DNA of 11,573 nt from JAUHWL01 sp964416385 (GTDB lineage: Bacteria > Bacteroidota > Bacteroidia > Flavobacteriales > Schleiferiaceae): assembly GCA_964416385.1 (NCBI GenBank), contig CAYQDW010000073.1:1-11573 (forward strand). Direction: 5' to 3'. Of this stretch, positions 1-6,899 are shown piece after piece. A program made the translations under genes and the position numbers. Below the pieces are notes generated by a model that ran no database searches, had not been told where the DNA came from, and saw only the letters and a program-made list of their open reading frames with translations. Position 1 is the first letter of the stretch. Each line of letters starts with the position of its first letter.

Positions 1-410
1 TTATTGATTTATTCCAAGACAAAAACAACACCCTCTGGGCGATTACTGAACATAGCCTCTTAAAAATGAAAAACAATTTTTGGGTGCCAATCAATGCAGA
101 TTTCGCGCTTTTCCAGAATATTGAGATCACCTGTATGGATGGCGATTATTACGGTACTATTTGGTTGGGTACAGAAAACCATGGAATCATAAAGATCGAT
201 TCAGATCTAAACTGGACATTACTCCCAGACGAATTCTGGCCAAGATCAAAATCAGTGTTAGACCTGGCTGTTCTAGATAATGAATTGTGGGTCTTACAAA
301 ATAGCTCGAACCTCAGCCTTAAGCAACCATCTTCAATAGAATTCACAGATCTCAAAAACCACTTTCTATGGCATTCAAACCTTATTATACTCGACATTTT
401 AACAAAATGA
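1..410 (+). CDS. Beta-propeller repeat protein, C-terminal part (5' end outside window)
   Basis: The frame is open from base 3 to a TGA at 408-410. I extend it to the window edge rather than starting at the ATG at 66, because the codons before that ATG already form a propeller repeat. Repeat-like units are visible: 'FQDKNNTLWAIT' then 'LLKM'; 'DYYGTIWLGT' then 'GIIKID'; and a weaker 'LAVLDNELWVLQ'. The pattern D..G(T)(L/I)W(L/A).T...(G/L)(I/L).K is that of two-component regulator propeller repeats (Reg_prop), which in Bacteroidota usually form the periplasmic sensor part of large one-component regulators or of secreted proteins. Here the frame stops soon after the last weak repeat, with no Y_Y_Y domain, membrane helix, kinase or DNA-binding domain. 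The gene is therefore either a short propeller protein or a truncated one. Base 411 onward in the same frame soon meets further stops. Confidence 0.6.
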   Translation, partial: IDLFQDKNNTLWAITEHSLLKMKNNFWVPINADFALFQNIEITCMDGDYYGTIWLGTENHGIIKIDSDLNWTLLPDEFWPRSKSVLDLAVLDNELWVLQNSSNLSLKQPSSIEFTDLKNHFLWHSNLIILDILTK

Positions 411-703
411 TTTACTCTTCTGATTGGAACTAGTTATATTTAAAACATCCCAAATCCACTTCATTCATCTTGGGCCCAATTACACAATTCACATACTCTT
501 TCTTTGCTCAAATCCGTACTATTAATATTCGCTTTAACATCAATTCTAATAGCACAACGCGATATAGGTTTTATCCAAATACCCTATATGCCGAGCTTTT
601 TCGATCCTGAACCAGTTCGTATCAGCTCCACTTATTCCACCACTTAATCCGAAATTGAAAGCAACTCTAATTACCAGACTTTTGAAATGACCTTAAGGCA
701 AAA
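411..703. other. Gene-poor stretch between propeller ORF and terminator
   Basis: About 290 bases without an intact gene. The only protein-like content is the interrupted signal-peptide frame from 504 described separately. No RNA gene, repeat or promoter motif was recognised. Confidence 0.5.
504..703 (+). pseudogene. Decayed 5' fragment of an exported protein
   Basis: From a possible TTG start at 504, the frame reads like the beginning of a secreted or outer-membrane Bacteroidota protein: a Lys, a hydrophobic core 'SVLLIFALTSILIA', then 'AQRDIGF' as a plausible signal-peptidase I junction, then 'PYMPSFFDPEPVRISS'. A TAA at 645-647 interrupts it. The same frame continues past that stop with protein-like sequence ('SEIESNSNYQTFEMTLRQ') until the terminator hairpin at 704. 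No ATG lies in this frame upstream back to the preceding stop. The family cannot be named; a small outer-membrane beta-barrel protein is a guess. Seen directly: the signal-peptide-like stretch, the in-frame stop and the abrupt end at the terminator. That this is a gene remnant is inference. The alternative is a chance open frame of 47 codons. Confidence 0.35.
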
Positions 704-730
704 AAAAACCACCAATTACTGGTGGTTTTT
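701..730. terminator. Bidirectional intrinsic terminator
   Basis: AAAAACCACC (704-713) pairs perfectly with GGTGGTTTTT (721-730) around a 7-base loop. Read on the minus strand, the stem is followed by eight T (complement of 701-708), so it should end the bshB1 and small-ORF transcript. Read on the plus strand it ends in five T and would stop transcripts from the left. Confidence 0.85.
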
Positions 731-751
731 GTGTGTTTACAATGAGGTATA

Positions 752-988
752 CTATTTAGAAACCTTGTATCCCAAAGACTGGAGATACTCAATCTTTTCA
801 TCAACAATTTGTTTTTGACGTTTATCAAGTTCTTGTTGAATCGCCTTTTGCATGCCGTCTAATTCTTCATTGGAAAACTTACCAAAGAAGTGCGTAGCGA
901 AAATGGATTTCAAGGTCTTATTGTTATTTTGGTTTTCTCGAAATTTTGCAACCAAAACACTTGGTGTTAATTCACTTCTTTTTGCCAT
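752..988 (-). CDS. Small hypothetical protein, 78 aa
   Basis: Not recognised. I choose the ATG at 988 (MAKRSELTPS) over the TTG three codons upstream, as ATG is the normal start and the N-terminus then begins MAKR. The protein is hydrophilic and has no signal peptide or membrane segment. The first 30 residues are basic and Asn-rich. Residues 41-78 look like one long charged helix, possibly a coiled coil ('FSNEELDGMQKAIQQEL' then 'KRQKQIVDEKIEYLQSLGY'). It lies 48 bases downstream of bshB1 on the same strand and before a strong terminator, so the two are probably co-transcribed. The codons read as a real protein, and the opposite-strand frame over it ignores these boundaries. No function is proposed. 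Confidence 0.7.
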   Translation of the reverse strand: MAKRSELTPSVLVAKFRENQNNNKTLKSIFATHFFGKFSNEELDGMQKAIQQELDKRQKQIVDEKIEYLQSLGYKVSK

Positions 989-1036
989 AACTATCAACTT
1001 TTATTTCTACAAATATTACTCTTTTTTTCTTATTGC

Positions 1037-1753
1037 TTATTTCAATACAAATAAGGAATCTACACCTATCGGCTCTTTAGCGATAAGTCCTTCACCATAT
1101 TCGGTATAAATAATTCTTCCAAACTCTCTTGCTCGGCCTTCAATACTGTCAAAAAAGCTTTTAGATGCAATCACTGTTTCTGGTTCTTCAGAGTTTGGAT
1201 TGTAAAATTGTGATGAATGGGCCTTTACTGAAGCTATTTTTTGTGGATAATATCCGGTAATATCCTGGATGAATGTAGGCTGTAAAGACATAAATTGGAT
1301 ATAGTGGAATACTTTTTTGGGGCGCCACGGGGCTTGCATTACACCATCAATATTAGTCTCTAGTTTACGCAATCCAGCTAAAAAGGAAGCTTCGAGCACA
1401 AGTTTAGAAGCATGCCCGTGATCCGGATGCCGATCAGTTGGTGCATTGCACAAAACAACCTCTGGTTGATACTTCCTTATTGCTTGAATAATTAATCGTT
1501 GACTGGCTTCATCATTCCTAATGAAGCCATCTCTCATTTCCAGATTTTCACGAAAGGCACAACCCAAAATAGCTGCAGCCTCTTCAGCCTCTTTTCTCCT
1601 GATCTCAGGAGTGCCTCGGGTGCCCATCTCCCCTAGTGTTAAATCTATGATAGCCGTTTTGTAACCATTTGCGGCATGCTTTGCCAGCGTACCACCGGCT
1701 CCTAATTCAACATCATCAGGGTGCGCACCAAATGCAAGTATGTCTATTTTCAT
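1037..1753 (-). CDS. bshB1: Bacillithiol biosynthesis deacetylase BshB1
   Basis: A zinc-dependent N-acetylglucosaminyl-malate deacetylase of the PIG-L/LmbE family. It catalyses the second step of bacillithiol synthesis, removing acetate from GlcNAc-malate before BshC adds cysteine. The 238 residues match the family length. The first metal motif is AHPDDVELGAGG at residues 10-21 (His11, Asp13, Asp14), and the second is HPDHGHASK from residue 109 (His112). GEMGTRGT at 41-48 and the C-terminal 'KAHSSQFYNP' segment (177-186) are typical of BshB1 rather than of mycothiol MshB. The protein is cytoplasmic with no signal peptide. The ATG at 1753 is preceded by an A-rich stretch. A terminator belonging to the upstream peroxidase gene lies between the two genes, so bshB1 probably has its own promoter in or near 1754-1774. 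bshA and bshC are not in the window. Confidence 0.95.
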   Translation of the reverse strand: MKIDILAFGAHPDDVELGAGGTLAKHAANGYKTAIIDLTLGEMGTRGTPEIRRKEAEEAAAILGCAFRENLEMRDGFIRNDEASQRLIIQAIRKYQPEVVLCNAPTDRHPDHGHASKLVLEASFLAGLRKLETNIDGVMQAPWRPKKVFHYIQFMSLQPTFIQDITGYYPQKIASVKAHSSQFYNPNSEEPETVIASKSFFDSIEGRAREFGRIIYTEYGEGLIAKEPIGVDSLFVLK

Positions 1754-1765
1754 TAGTTATGTTTC

Positions 1766-1792
1766 AAAAAAAAAATCCCGCAAATGCGGGAT
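1766..1792 (-). terminator. Intrinsic terminator of the peroxidase gene
   Basis: Read on the minus strand, ATCCCGCA (complement of 1785-1792) pairs with TGCGGGAT (complement of 1775-1782) in a GC-rich stem with a very small loop. A run of nine to ten T (complement of 1766-1775) follows. It lies 18 bases past the stop of the peroxidase gene and before bshB1. Confidence 0.9.
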
Positions 1793-1809
1793 GCAAAATT
1801 GTTTAATTT

Positions 1810-2412
1810 TTAATTGCCTTGGGCAAATGATGTAACAACATCATCTAGCGGCGAAACAGATGATGATAATTCTTTAATCCAGTGGCCGTTTTCATCTATC
1901 AAAAATTTATGAAAATTCCAACGTACGTTGGCATCACTCACGCCATTTCTTTCTTTTTGTGTTAACCATTTATATAATTCATGTTCATCATTTCCCTTAA
2001 CAGAAATTTTGCTCATCATAGGAAAAGTTACACCATAATTCTTTTCGCAAAATGTTGCAATTTCTTGGTCTGAACCGGGTTCTTGTCCACCAAAATTATT
2101 CGCTGGGAAACCAATGATGGTAAATTTCTCCCCGCCATAAGTGGTGTATAATTCCTGAAGTTGTTTGTATTGCGGTGTGTAGCCACAAGCAGAAGCCGTA
2201 TTAACAATGAGTACGCGCTTGCCTTTTAGCACCGAAAAATCAAATGAAGAACCGTCTATTGCGGTTACTTTAAAGTCATAAAAATTCATCTCTTGGGTAT
2301 TTTTATTGTTTGTTGCGTTTGCCTCTGCAATTTGAACAGCGGCGGATTTAGTATTATTTTCTGAACATGACACGAGTTGAAACACGAGGAATAAAAGTGC
2401 AAGTTTCTTCAT
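1810..2412 (-). CDS. Glutathione peroxidase-family lipoprotein (thiol peroxidase)
   Basis: Reduces hydrogen or organic peroxides using a thiol donor. The N-terminus (1-16) is a lipoprotein signal ending in the lipobox LVSC16, so the enzyme should be anchored in a membrane facing the periplasm. A linker of about 25 residues rich in Asn, Ala and Lys follows, then a full GPx domain of about 155 residues. The peroxidatic Cys76 is in 'NTASACGYTP', so this is a Cys and not a selenocysteine enzyme. Gln110 is in 'NNFGGQEPG', and Trp165-Asn166 in 'WNFHKFLID' complete the catalytic tetrad. Cys122 ('TFCEKNYGVTFP') sits where the resolving Cys of thioredoxin-dependent GPx enzymes lies, so thioredoxin is a likelier reductant than glutathione. 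The position usually written FPCN carries Ala here (FPANN). It has its own terminator and is transcribed divergently from ccmB across a 63-base gap. Confidence 0.93.
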   Translation of the reverse strand: MKKLALLFLVFQLVSCSENNTKSAAVQIAEANATNNKNTQEMNFYDFKVTAIDGSSFDFSVLKGKRVLIVNTASACGYTPQYKQLQELYTTYGGEKFTIIGFPANNFGGQEPGSDQEIATFCEKNYGVTFPMMSKISVKGNDEHELYKWLTQKERNGVSDANVRWNFHKFLIDENGHWIKELSSSVSPLDDVVTSFAQGN

Positions 2413-2475
2413 TATTGTAAAGTTTAAGCTGTTAAACCTGCATATGGCTAAAATGTTTGCATCTATCTTCGCAGC
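2413..2475. promoter_or_regulatory. Divergent promoter region between peroxidase gene and ccm operon
   Basis: This 63-base gap separates two divergent start codons, so it should hold both promoters. On the plus strand, AATGTTTG (2452-2459) and TATCTTCG (2464-2471) each match the Bacteroidota -7 consensus TANNTTTG at all but one position. Neither has a TTG element at the expected distance, so no precise promoter is assigned. Confidence 0.4.
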
Positions 2476-3132
2476 ATGCTTAAAGAAATAGTTGCATTAC
2501 TCAAAAAAGACTTGCTGTTAGAGTTCAGACAGCGAAATGCCCTATTTTCAGTGTTACTTTTTGTGGTTTGCACCGTTTATGTGGCACACCTTATTTTTTC
2601 CTCCATTAGAGAAGTAAGAACTTGGAATGCGCTTTTTTGGGTCATTGTTGTTTTTGCGTGCATTCATACCGCCAGCAAGAGCTTTAGCCATGAGCGCGAA
2701 AATAGATTCTGGTATTATTACCAACTGGCGCGCCCTCAAGCCCTGATATTGAGTAAAATAATTTACAACACCCTTTTAACTTGGCTTGTAAGCTTAATTA
2801 CTTTTCTTCTTTTCAGTCTTTTTTTAGGCAATGTGCTTAAAGATCAAAGCCACTTTATTTTGGTCATTGTTTTAGGTACGGCCAATTTTTCTAGCATATT
2901 AACAGTAGTATCCGCTATAGCGTCAAAAACCAATAACAACATCACACTAATGGCGGTATTAAGCATGCCGCTCTTGTTACCTTCTGTAATCATCATAGTA
3001 AAGGCAAGTCAGCTAGCGCTTATGCAAATGACTGTTACACAGAATGCCTCGTTTCTACTTGCGCTCGCGGCACTTAGCGCATTAGTTTGCGCAATGGGCT
3101 ATCTCTTATTTCCATACCTTTGGCGGGAGTAA
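2476..3132 (+). CDS. ccmB: Heme exporter subunit CcmB
   Basis: Membrane subunit of the CcmAB transporter of the cytochrome c maturation (System I) pathway. With the CcmA ATPase it drives release of heme-loaded CcmE from CcmC. The 218 residues match the family (about 220) and form six hydrophobic segments. Family features are the N-terminal 'LLKKDLLLEFRQR' (8-20), the cytoplasmic 'FSHERENRFWYY' stretch (about 70-81) that contacts CcmA, and the 'SMPLLLPSVIII' segment (about 163-174) in a later helix. It is the first gene of the plus-strand operon, and ccmC starts 16 bases after it. No ccmA is found next to it, which differs from the classic ccmABCDEFGH order; an ATPase must be encoded elsewhere if the system works as in proteobacteria. 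Confidence 0.92.
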   Translation: MLKEIVALLKKDLLLEFRQRNALFSVLLFVVCTVYVAHLIFSSIREVRTWNALFWVIVVFACIHTASKSFSHERENRFWYYYQLARPQALILSKIIYNTLLTWLVSLITFLLFSLFLGNVLKDQSHFILVIVLGTANFSSILTVVSAIASKTNNNITLMAVLSMPLLLPSVIIIVKASQLALMQMTVTQNASFLLALAALSALVCAMGYLLFPYLWRE

Positions 3133-3148
3133 TTTTGGCGCTTTCAGA

Positions 3149-3808
3149 ATGAAGAAACAGTGGTGGAAAGCCCTTGCGGTAATTTTAATTATTTACAGCA
3201 TTATTGCCGGCTTTCTGGGCGATGTACCCCGTAGAGATATCCTAAACGAAACCATCCGTAACCTTTATTTTCACGTTAGCATGTGGTTTGCAATGATTGC
3301 CATGATGGGTGCTTCTGTAACCTTTAGCATCATCAATCTTTCTAACAACAAATTAGAAACGGATCAAAGGGCAAGACTTTTTGCTGAAATGGGTCTTGTG
3401 TTTTCTATTTTGGGCTTACTTACTGGTATGCTTTGGGCAAAATTTACCTGGGGTGCTTTTTGGACCAATGATCCCAAACTCAACGGAACAGCCATTACGA
3501 TGCTCATCTATTTCGCCTACTTTATTCTTCGGCAGAGTTTAGAAGATTCCGAAAAACGAGCTCGTATTTCTGGCGTATATAACATCTTTGCCTTTGTATT
3601 GATGATCATTTTTATTGGCATATTGCCAAGACTAACAGACAGCCTTCATCCCGGCAATGGCGGAAATCCAGCCTTTAGCCAATACGATTTAGACCACAAT
3701 ATGCGTTTGGTTTTTTATCCAGCTGTTATTGGCTGGATACTTTTTGGTGTTTGGATTGTTCAAATCAGGCTTCGTGTTGCCACGCTATCAAATCACGTAT
3801 TACCATGA
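3149..3808 (+). CDS. ccmC: Heme-handling protein CcmC
   Basis: Inner-membrane protein that binds heme through a periplasmic tryptophan-rich loop and two His ligands and loads it onto CcmE. At 219 residues with six hydrophobic segments it has normal length. His42 ('LYFHVSMW') and His167 ('DSLHPGNGG') are in the places of the two axial ligands. The tryptophan motif reads WGAFWTND (101-108), where most proteobacterial CcmC proteins have WGxWWxWD, so two Trp are replaced by Phe and Asn while Trp101, Trp105 and Asp108 remain. The stop codon overlaps the next start in ATGA (3805-3808), implying translational coupling to the ccmD-like gene. An annotation as generic CcsA would be a less precise name for the same superfamily. 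Confidence 0.93.
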   Translation: MKKQWWKALAVILIIYSIIAGFLGDVPRRDILNETIRNLYFHVSMWFAMIAMMGASVTFSIINLSNNKLETDQRARLFAEMGLVFSILGLLTGMLWAKFTWGAFWTNDPKLNGTAITMLIYFAYFILRQSLEDSEKRARISGVYNIFAFVLMIIFIGILPRLTDSLHPGNGGNPAFSQYDLDHNMRLVFYPAVIGWILFGVWIVQIRLRVATLSNHVLP

Positions 3809-4035
3809 CATTACAACGTGTTAAACCTTTAACTTGGGTATTGGCCCTACTTTTTTCTACTGCGCTAAATGCCCAAACAGAAACACCAATGGCAGACGCC
3901 ATGCGCAATAATGGTAAAATCTATGTTGTTGTTGCGGTTTTAGTAATCATTTTTATTGGCATAAGTGTTTATCTCATACAGTTAGACGTAAAAACTGCAA
4001 AGTTGAAACGACAGATAGAGGAAATGAAGAAATAA
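3805..4035 (+). CDS. ccmD: CcmD-like small membrane protein
   Basis: In E. coli, CcmD is a small single-helix protein that helps release holo-CcmE from the CcmABC complex. I use the ATG at 3805, which overlaps the ccmC stop, instead of the in-frame ATG at 3751 inside ccmC. This gives 76 residues. Unusually for CcmD there are two hydrophobic segments: a signal-peptide-like one (about 8-23, ending 'ALNAQ', a common Bacteroidota cleavage site) and the true helix 'IYVVVAVLVIIFIGISVYLI' (about 39-58). A charged tail follows (KTAKLKRQIEEMKK). After cleavage the mature protein would be about 52 residues, near the usual CcmD size. Position between ccmC and ccmE, size and topology support the call. 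Sequence similarity to proteobacterial CcmD is low. Confidence 0.8.
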   Translation: MTLQRVKPLTWVLALLFSTALNAQTETPMADAMRNNGKIYVVVAVLVIIFIGISVYLIQLDVKTAKLKRQIEEMKK

Positions 4036-4036
4036 G

Positions 4037-4438
4037 ATGAAAAAGACACACATTGTACTAATTGTTTTTATTGCTGTTTTGATTGGTGCGCTTTTAACCA
4101 TGTTTAAAGATGCCGGCACGTATGCAACTTTTAGCATGGCCGAAGAATATGCCGGAGAGCCCTTTACAGTCATTGGCTTTTTAGATAAAGATGCCGAGAT
4201 GCACTTTAATGCCAGAAAAAATCTTTTCTCCTTTACAGCGATTGATAAATCAGGAAAAAAAACTAAGGTGTATTACAACCAACCAAAACCTCAAGATTTT
4301 GAACGTAGCGAAGAAATCACCATGAAAGGATTTGCTACAGATACTGCCTTTATAGCAGAAGAAATCTTGATGAAGTGCCCCAGTAAATACAATGAGCAAA
4401 ATCAAATTGCTGGTAACGAAAACTCATATACTGAGTAA
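4037..4438 (+). CDS. ccmE: Cytochrome c maturation heme chaperone CcmE, Cys variant
   Basis: Periplasmic heme chaperone that takes heme from CcmC and delivers it to CcmF. It has one N-terminal membrane anchor (about 6-23) and then an OB-fold-like domain. The recognisable core runs from 'GEPFTVIGFLD' (40-50) to 'ITMKGFATDTAFIAEEILMKCPSKY'-type sequence (94-118). Classic CcmE binds heme covalently through His in HxxxY; here the site reads C114-PSK-Y118, the CxxxY form known from archaea and Desulfovibrio. Length is 133 residues, slightly shorter than E. coli CcmE. The start lies one base after the ccmD-like stop, and ccmF follows 12 bases downstream, so the gene is firmly in the operon. Confidence 0.9.
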   Translation: MKKTHIVLIVFIAVLIGALLTMFKDAGTYATFSMAEEYAGEPFTVIGFLDKDAEMHFNARKNLFSFTAIDKSGKKTKVYYNQPKPQDFERSEEITMKGFATDTAFIAEEILMKCPSKYNEQNQIAGNENSYTE

Positions 4439-4450
4439 GAAAAGTACACC

Positions 4451-6895
4451 ATGACGTATATCGGAGAACATTTATGGGCGGGAGAACTTGGCCGACTATC
4501 AGTAAGTATTGCATTCGCAAGTGCGCTATTGGCCATATTTGCCTTTTGGCGCGCTGAGAAGGAAAGCAGCTGGACAAAAATCGCCAATACTGCTTTTTTT
4601 ATACATGCCCTGAGCATTTTCAGCATTGTTGGTACGTTGTTCTTCATGATGGCCAATCATTATTTTGAGTACGATTATGTTTGGAAACACACCTCATTAA
4701 CACTTCCACCGCGCTACTTATTTTCTGCTTTTTGGGAAGGACAAGAAGGTAGTTTTCTACTTTGGATGTTTTGGCATGCCGTTTTAGGACTTGTTATTTT
4801 GCGTTCTAAAAACAAATGGCGCGGACCTGTGCTTGGTGTTGTTGCCTTGGTACAGGCTTTTTTAGTGAGTATGATCATGGGGATTTATCCTTTTGGGATA
4901 AAAATTGGCCAAAGTCCGTTTATACTCATTAGAGAAATACCAGAAAACATTGGTGCACCTTGGACCCAATTTTCAGATTATCTCACCCGGTTCCCCAATT
5001 TTATGGATGGCAGTGGCCTAAATCCTCTATTACAGAACTACTGGATGACCATCCATCCCCCTACACTTTTTTTGGGCTTTGCTTCAACACTTATACCTTT
5101 TGCATTTGCCATTGCCGCGCTATTGCGCAGAGATTATAAAGGCTGGATTAAACCCGTGCTACCCTGGGCATTTTTCTCCGTAATGATTTTAGGAACAGGT
5201 ATTCTTATGGGTGGAGCTTGGGCTTACGAGGCTTTAAGCTTTGGTGGCTTTTGGGCTTGGGATCCTGTAGAGAATTCATCTTTGGTGCCTTGGCTTACCC
5301 TAGTAGCAGCTGCGCATCTCATCCTCATTCAAAAAAACCGGGGCGGTGTTCTTCCTTCAGCCTTATTCATGTCCATAATCACTTTTTTACTTGTTTTATA
5401 TTCTACCTTCTTAACAAGAAGTGGGGTTTTGGGTGATACCAGCGTGCATGCTTTTGTTGATTTAGGCCTTAGCGGACAACTACTACTCTACCTTTTGTTT
5501 TTTGTTATCGCATCTTTTGGGTTGCTACTTTGGCGCTACAAGCAAATACCAAAACCTGCACAAGAAGAGTCTATGGATAGCCGGGAGTTTTGGGTTTTCA
5601 TCGCCTCAATGGTCTTTTTACTCTCATCCCTACAAATTACAATATCTACCTCTATGGAGGTTTTTAATAAGCTTTTTGGGCCCGAAGGTGCCTTGTTTAC
5701 ACTTTATGATCACAATAAAACGATTGCGGAGCCCATCTCGCATTACAACGCATTTCAGGTGCCTTTTGCCATAATACTTACAGGACTGGTGGCCGTGGGG
5801 CAATTTTTAACTTATAGAAAAACAAACTTGAAGCTGTTTTACAAGAAGCTTGCCTTGAGCAGTATACTTGCTTTAACGCTTACAGTGGTGATTGCGATTT
5901 ATTTTGATATGCAGCATCCGGTGTATCTTTTTCTGCTCTTTACCAGCAGCTTTGCGATAATCGCGAACATAGATTATTGGCTACGCGTTGGGCGCGGACA
6001 AGCCGGTGTAGCTGGCTCTTCAATTGCGCATATTGGATTTGGCATGGTGATACTGGGCGCATTAGTAGCCAATGCTAACAAGCAGATTATTAGTGAAAAT
6101 AATACGTTTATACATGAAGAGTTTCCCTCAAGCGAAAACCTATTGATTGAGCAAGATGATACCGTAAAAATGGGTGATTATTGGGTAACCTATACTGGAG
6201 AATCTGTAGGTACAGGCGCTGAAAGTCATTACACATATTATAATCTTGGGTTCTATCAAGAAAATGAAGAAGGCAACCTCGAACCCGAATTTTCGCTGGC
6301 CCCATCAATTCAACATAATGAACGCATGGGCAATGTTGCAGAGCCTAGCACCAAACATTATCTACATAAAGATATCTACACCCATGTAACGTATGCGGAT
6401 TTAAGAACCGAGGAAGAAAAAAATAGCGAATGGAAAGATGAATATACATTCAGCATCATGCCTGGAGATAGTCATCTGGTATACAATGCTTTTACGGTAA
6501 CGTTAGACAGTGTAGTGGCAGATTATATTCGTGATGCAGATGGCAATGAAATGGAATATATCGTAGTGGCAGCACGCTTACGCCTTAGTCATCTTGCAGA
6601 TACTGTAATCTATGCCAGTCCGCTTTATATCGTACAAAACGACAAAGCACAAACCATGGATGTTGTTTTTGATGAATATGGCACGAAAATTCAATTTGCT
6701 GGAATCGATTTTGAAACTGAATTACCAACTTTTAAAGTTTTCCGTAAGAAGCCTGAAGAAAAGCCATTCATCATCATACAAACCATGATTTTCCCACTCA
6801 TAAATATACTATGGTTAGGCTGCGTTCTCATGGCATTAGGCACAATCATCGCTATATGGCAGCGTATTAGGCCCGCAAAAAGTCCCGCGGTTTAA
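4451..6895 (+). CDS. ccmF: Heme lyase subunit CcmF
   Basis: Large inner-membrane protein that takes heme from CcmE and ligates it to CxxCH motifs of apocytochromes in the periplasm. The WWD domain is clear: Trp257 ('GGAWAYE') and FWAWDPVENSSLVPW from residue 267 (Trp268, Trp270, Asp271). Likely heme-ligand His are His202 ('MTIHPPTLF') and His333 ('LGDTSVHAF', after 'TRSGV'). 'SIAHIGFGMVILG' (about 526-538) begins the conserved C-terminal part. At 814 residues it is longer than proteobacterial CcmF (about 650). The extra length is mostly a periplasmic domain (about 545-775) before the last helix. Long CcmF proteins are usual in Bacteroidota. The DUF2520 gene starts four bases after its stop. 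No ccmG, ccmH or ccmI is seen. Confidence 0.95.
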   Translation: MTYIGEHLWAGELGRLSVSIAFASALLAIFAFWRAEKESSWTKIANTAFFIHALSIFSIVGTLFFMMANHYFEYDYVWKHTSLTLPPRYLFSAFWEGQEGSFLLWMFWHAVLGLVILRSKNKWRGPVLGVVALVQAFLVSMIMGIYPFGIKIGQSPFILIREIPENIGAPWTQFSDYLTRFPNFMDGSGLNPLLQNYWMTIHPPTLFLGFASTLIPFAFAIAALLRRDYKGWIKPVLPWAFFSVMILGTGILMGGAWAYEALSFGGFWAWDPVENSSLVPWLTLVAAAHLILIQKNRGGVLPSALFMSIITFLLVLYSTFLTRSGVLGDTSVHAFVDLGLSGQLLLYLLFFVIASFGLLLWRYKQIPKPAQEESMDSREFWVFIASMVFLLSSLQITISTSMEVFNKLFGPEGALFTLYDHNKTIAEPISHYNAFQVPFAIILTGLVAVGQFLTYRKTNLKLFYKKLALSSILALTLTVVIAIYFDMQHPVYLFLLFTSSFAIIANIDYWLRVGRGQAGVAGSSIAHIGFGMVILGALVANANKQIISENNTFIHEEFPSSENLLIEQDDTVKMGDYWVTYTGESVGTGAESHYTYYNLGFYQENEEGNLEPEFSLAPSIQHNERMGNVAEPSTKHYLHKDIYTHVTYADLRTEEEKNSEWKDEYTFSIMPGDSHLVYNAFTVTLDSVVADYIRDADGNEMEYIVVAARLRLSHLADTVIYASPLYIVQNDKAQTMDVVFDEYGTKIQFAGIDFETELPTFKVFRKKPEEKPFIIIQTMIFPLINILWLGCVLMALGTIIAIWQRIRPAKSPAV

Positions 6896-6899
6896 CGGC

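Noticed and set aside
989..997. TTG start three codons upstream for the small minus-strand gene
   Set aside because: The ATG at 988 gives a normal MAKR start, and nothing supports the longer form.
852..1109. Plus-strand ORF of 85 codons
   Set aside because: It lies opposite the small minus-strand gene and the end of bshB1, and its composition is that of a shadow frame.
3751..3804. Longer N-terminus of the CcmD-like protein from an ATG inside ccmC
   Set aside because: The ATG at 3805 overlaps the ccmC stop as ATGA and directly begins a signal-peptide-like segment. The extra residues are ccmC codons in another frame.
5218..5774. Plus-strand ORFs inside ccmF
   Set aside because: They are out-of-frame shadows of a clear, full-length ccmF.
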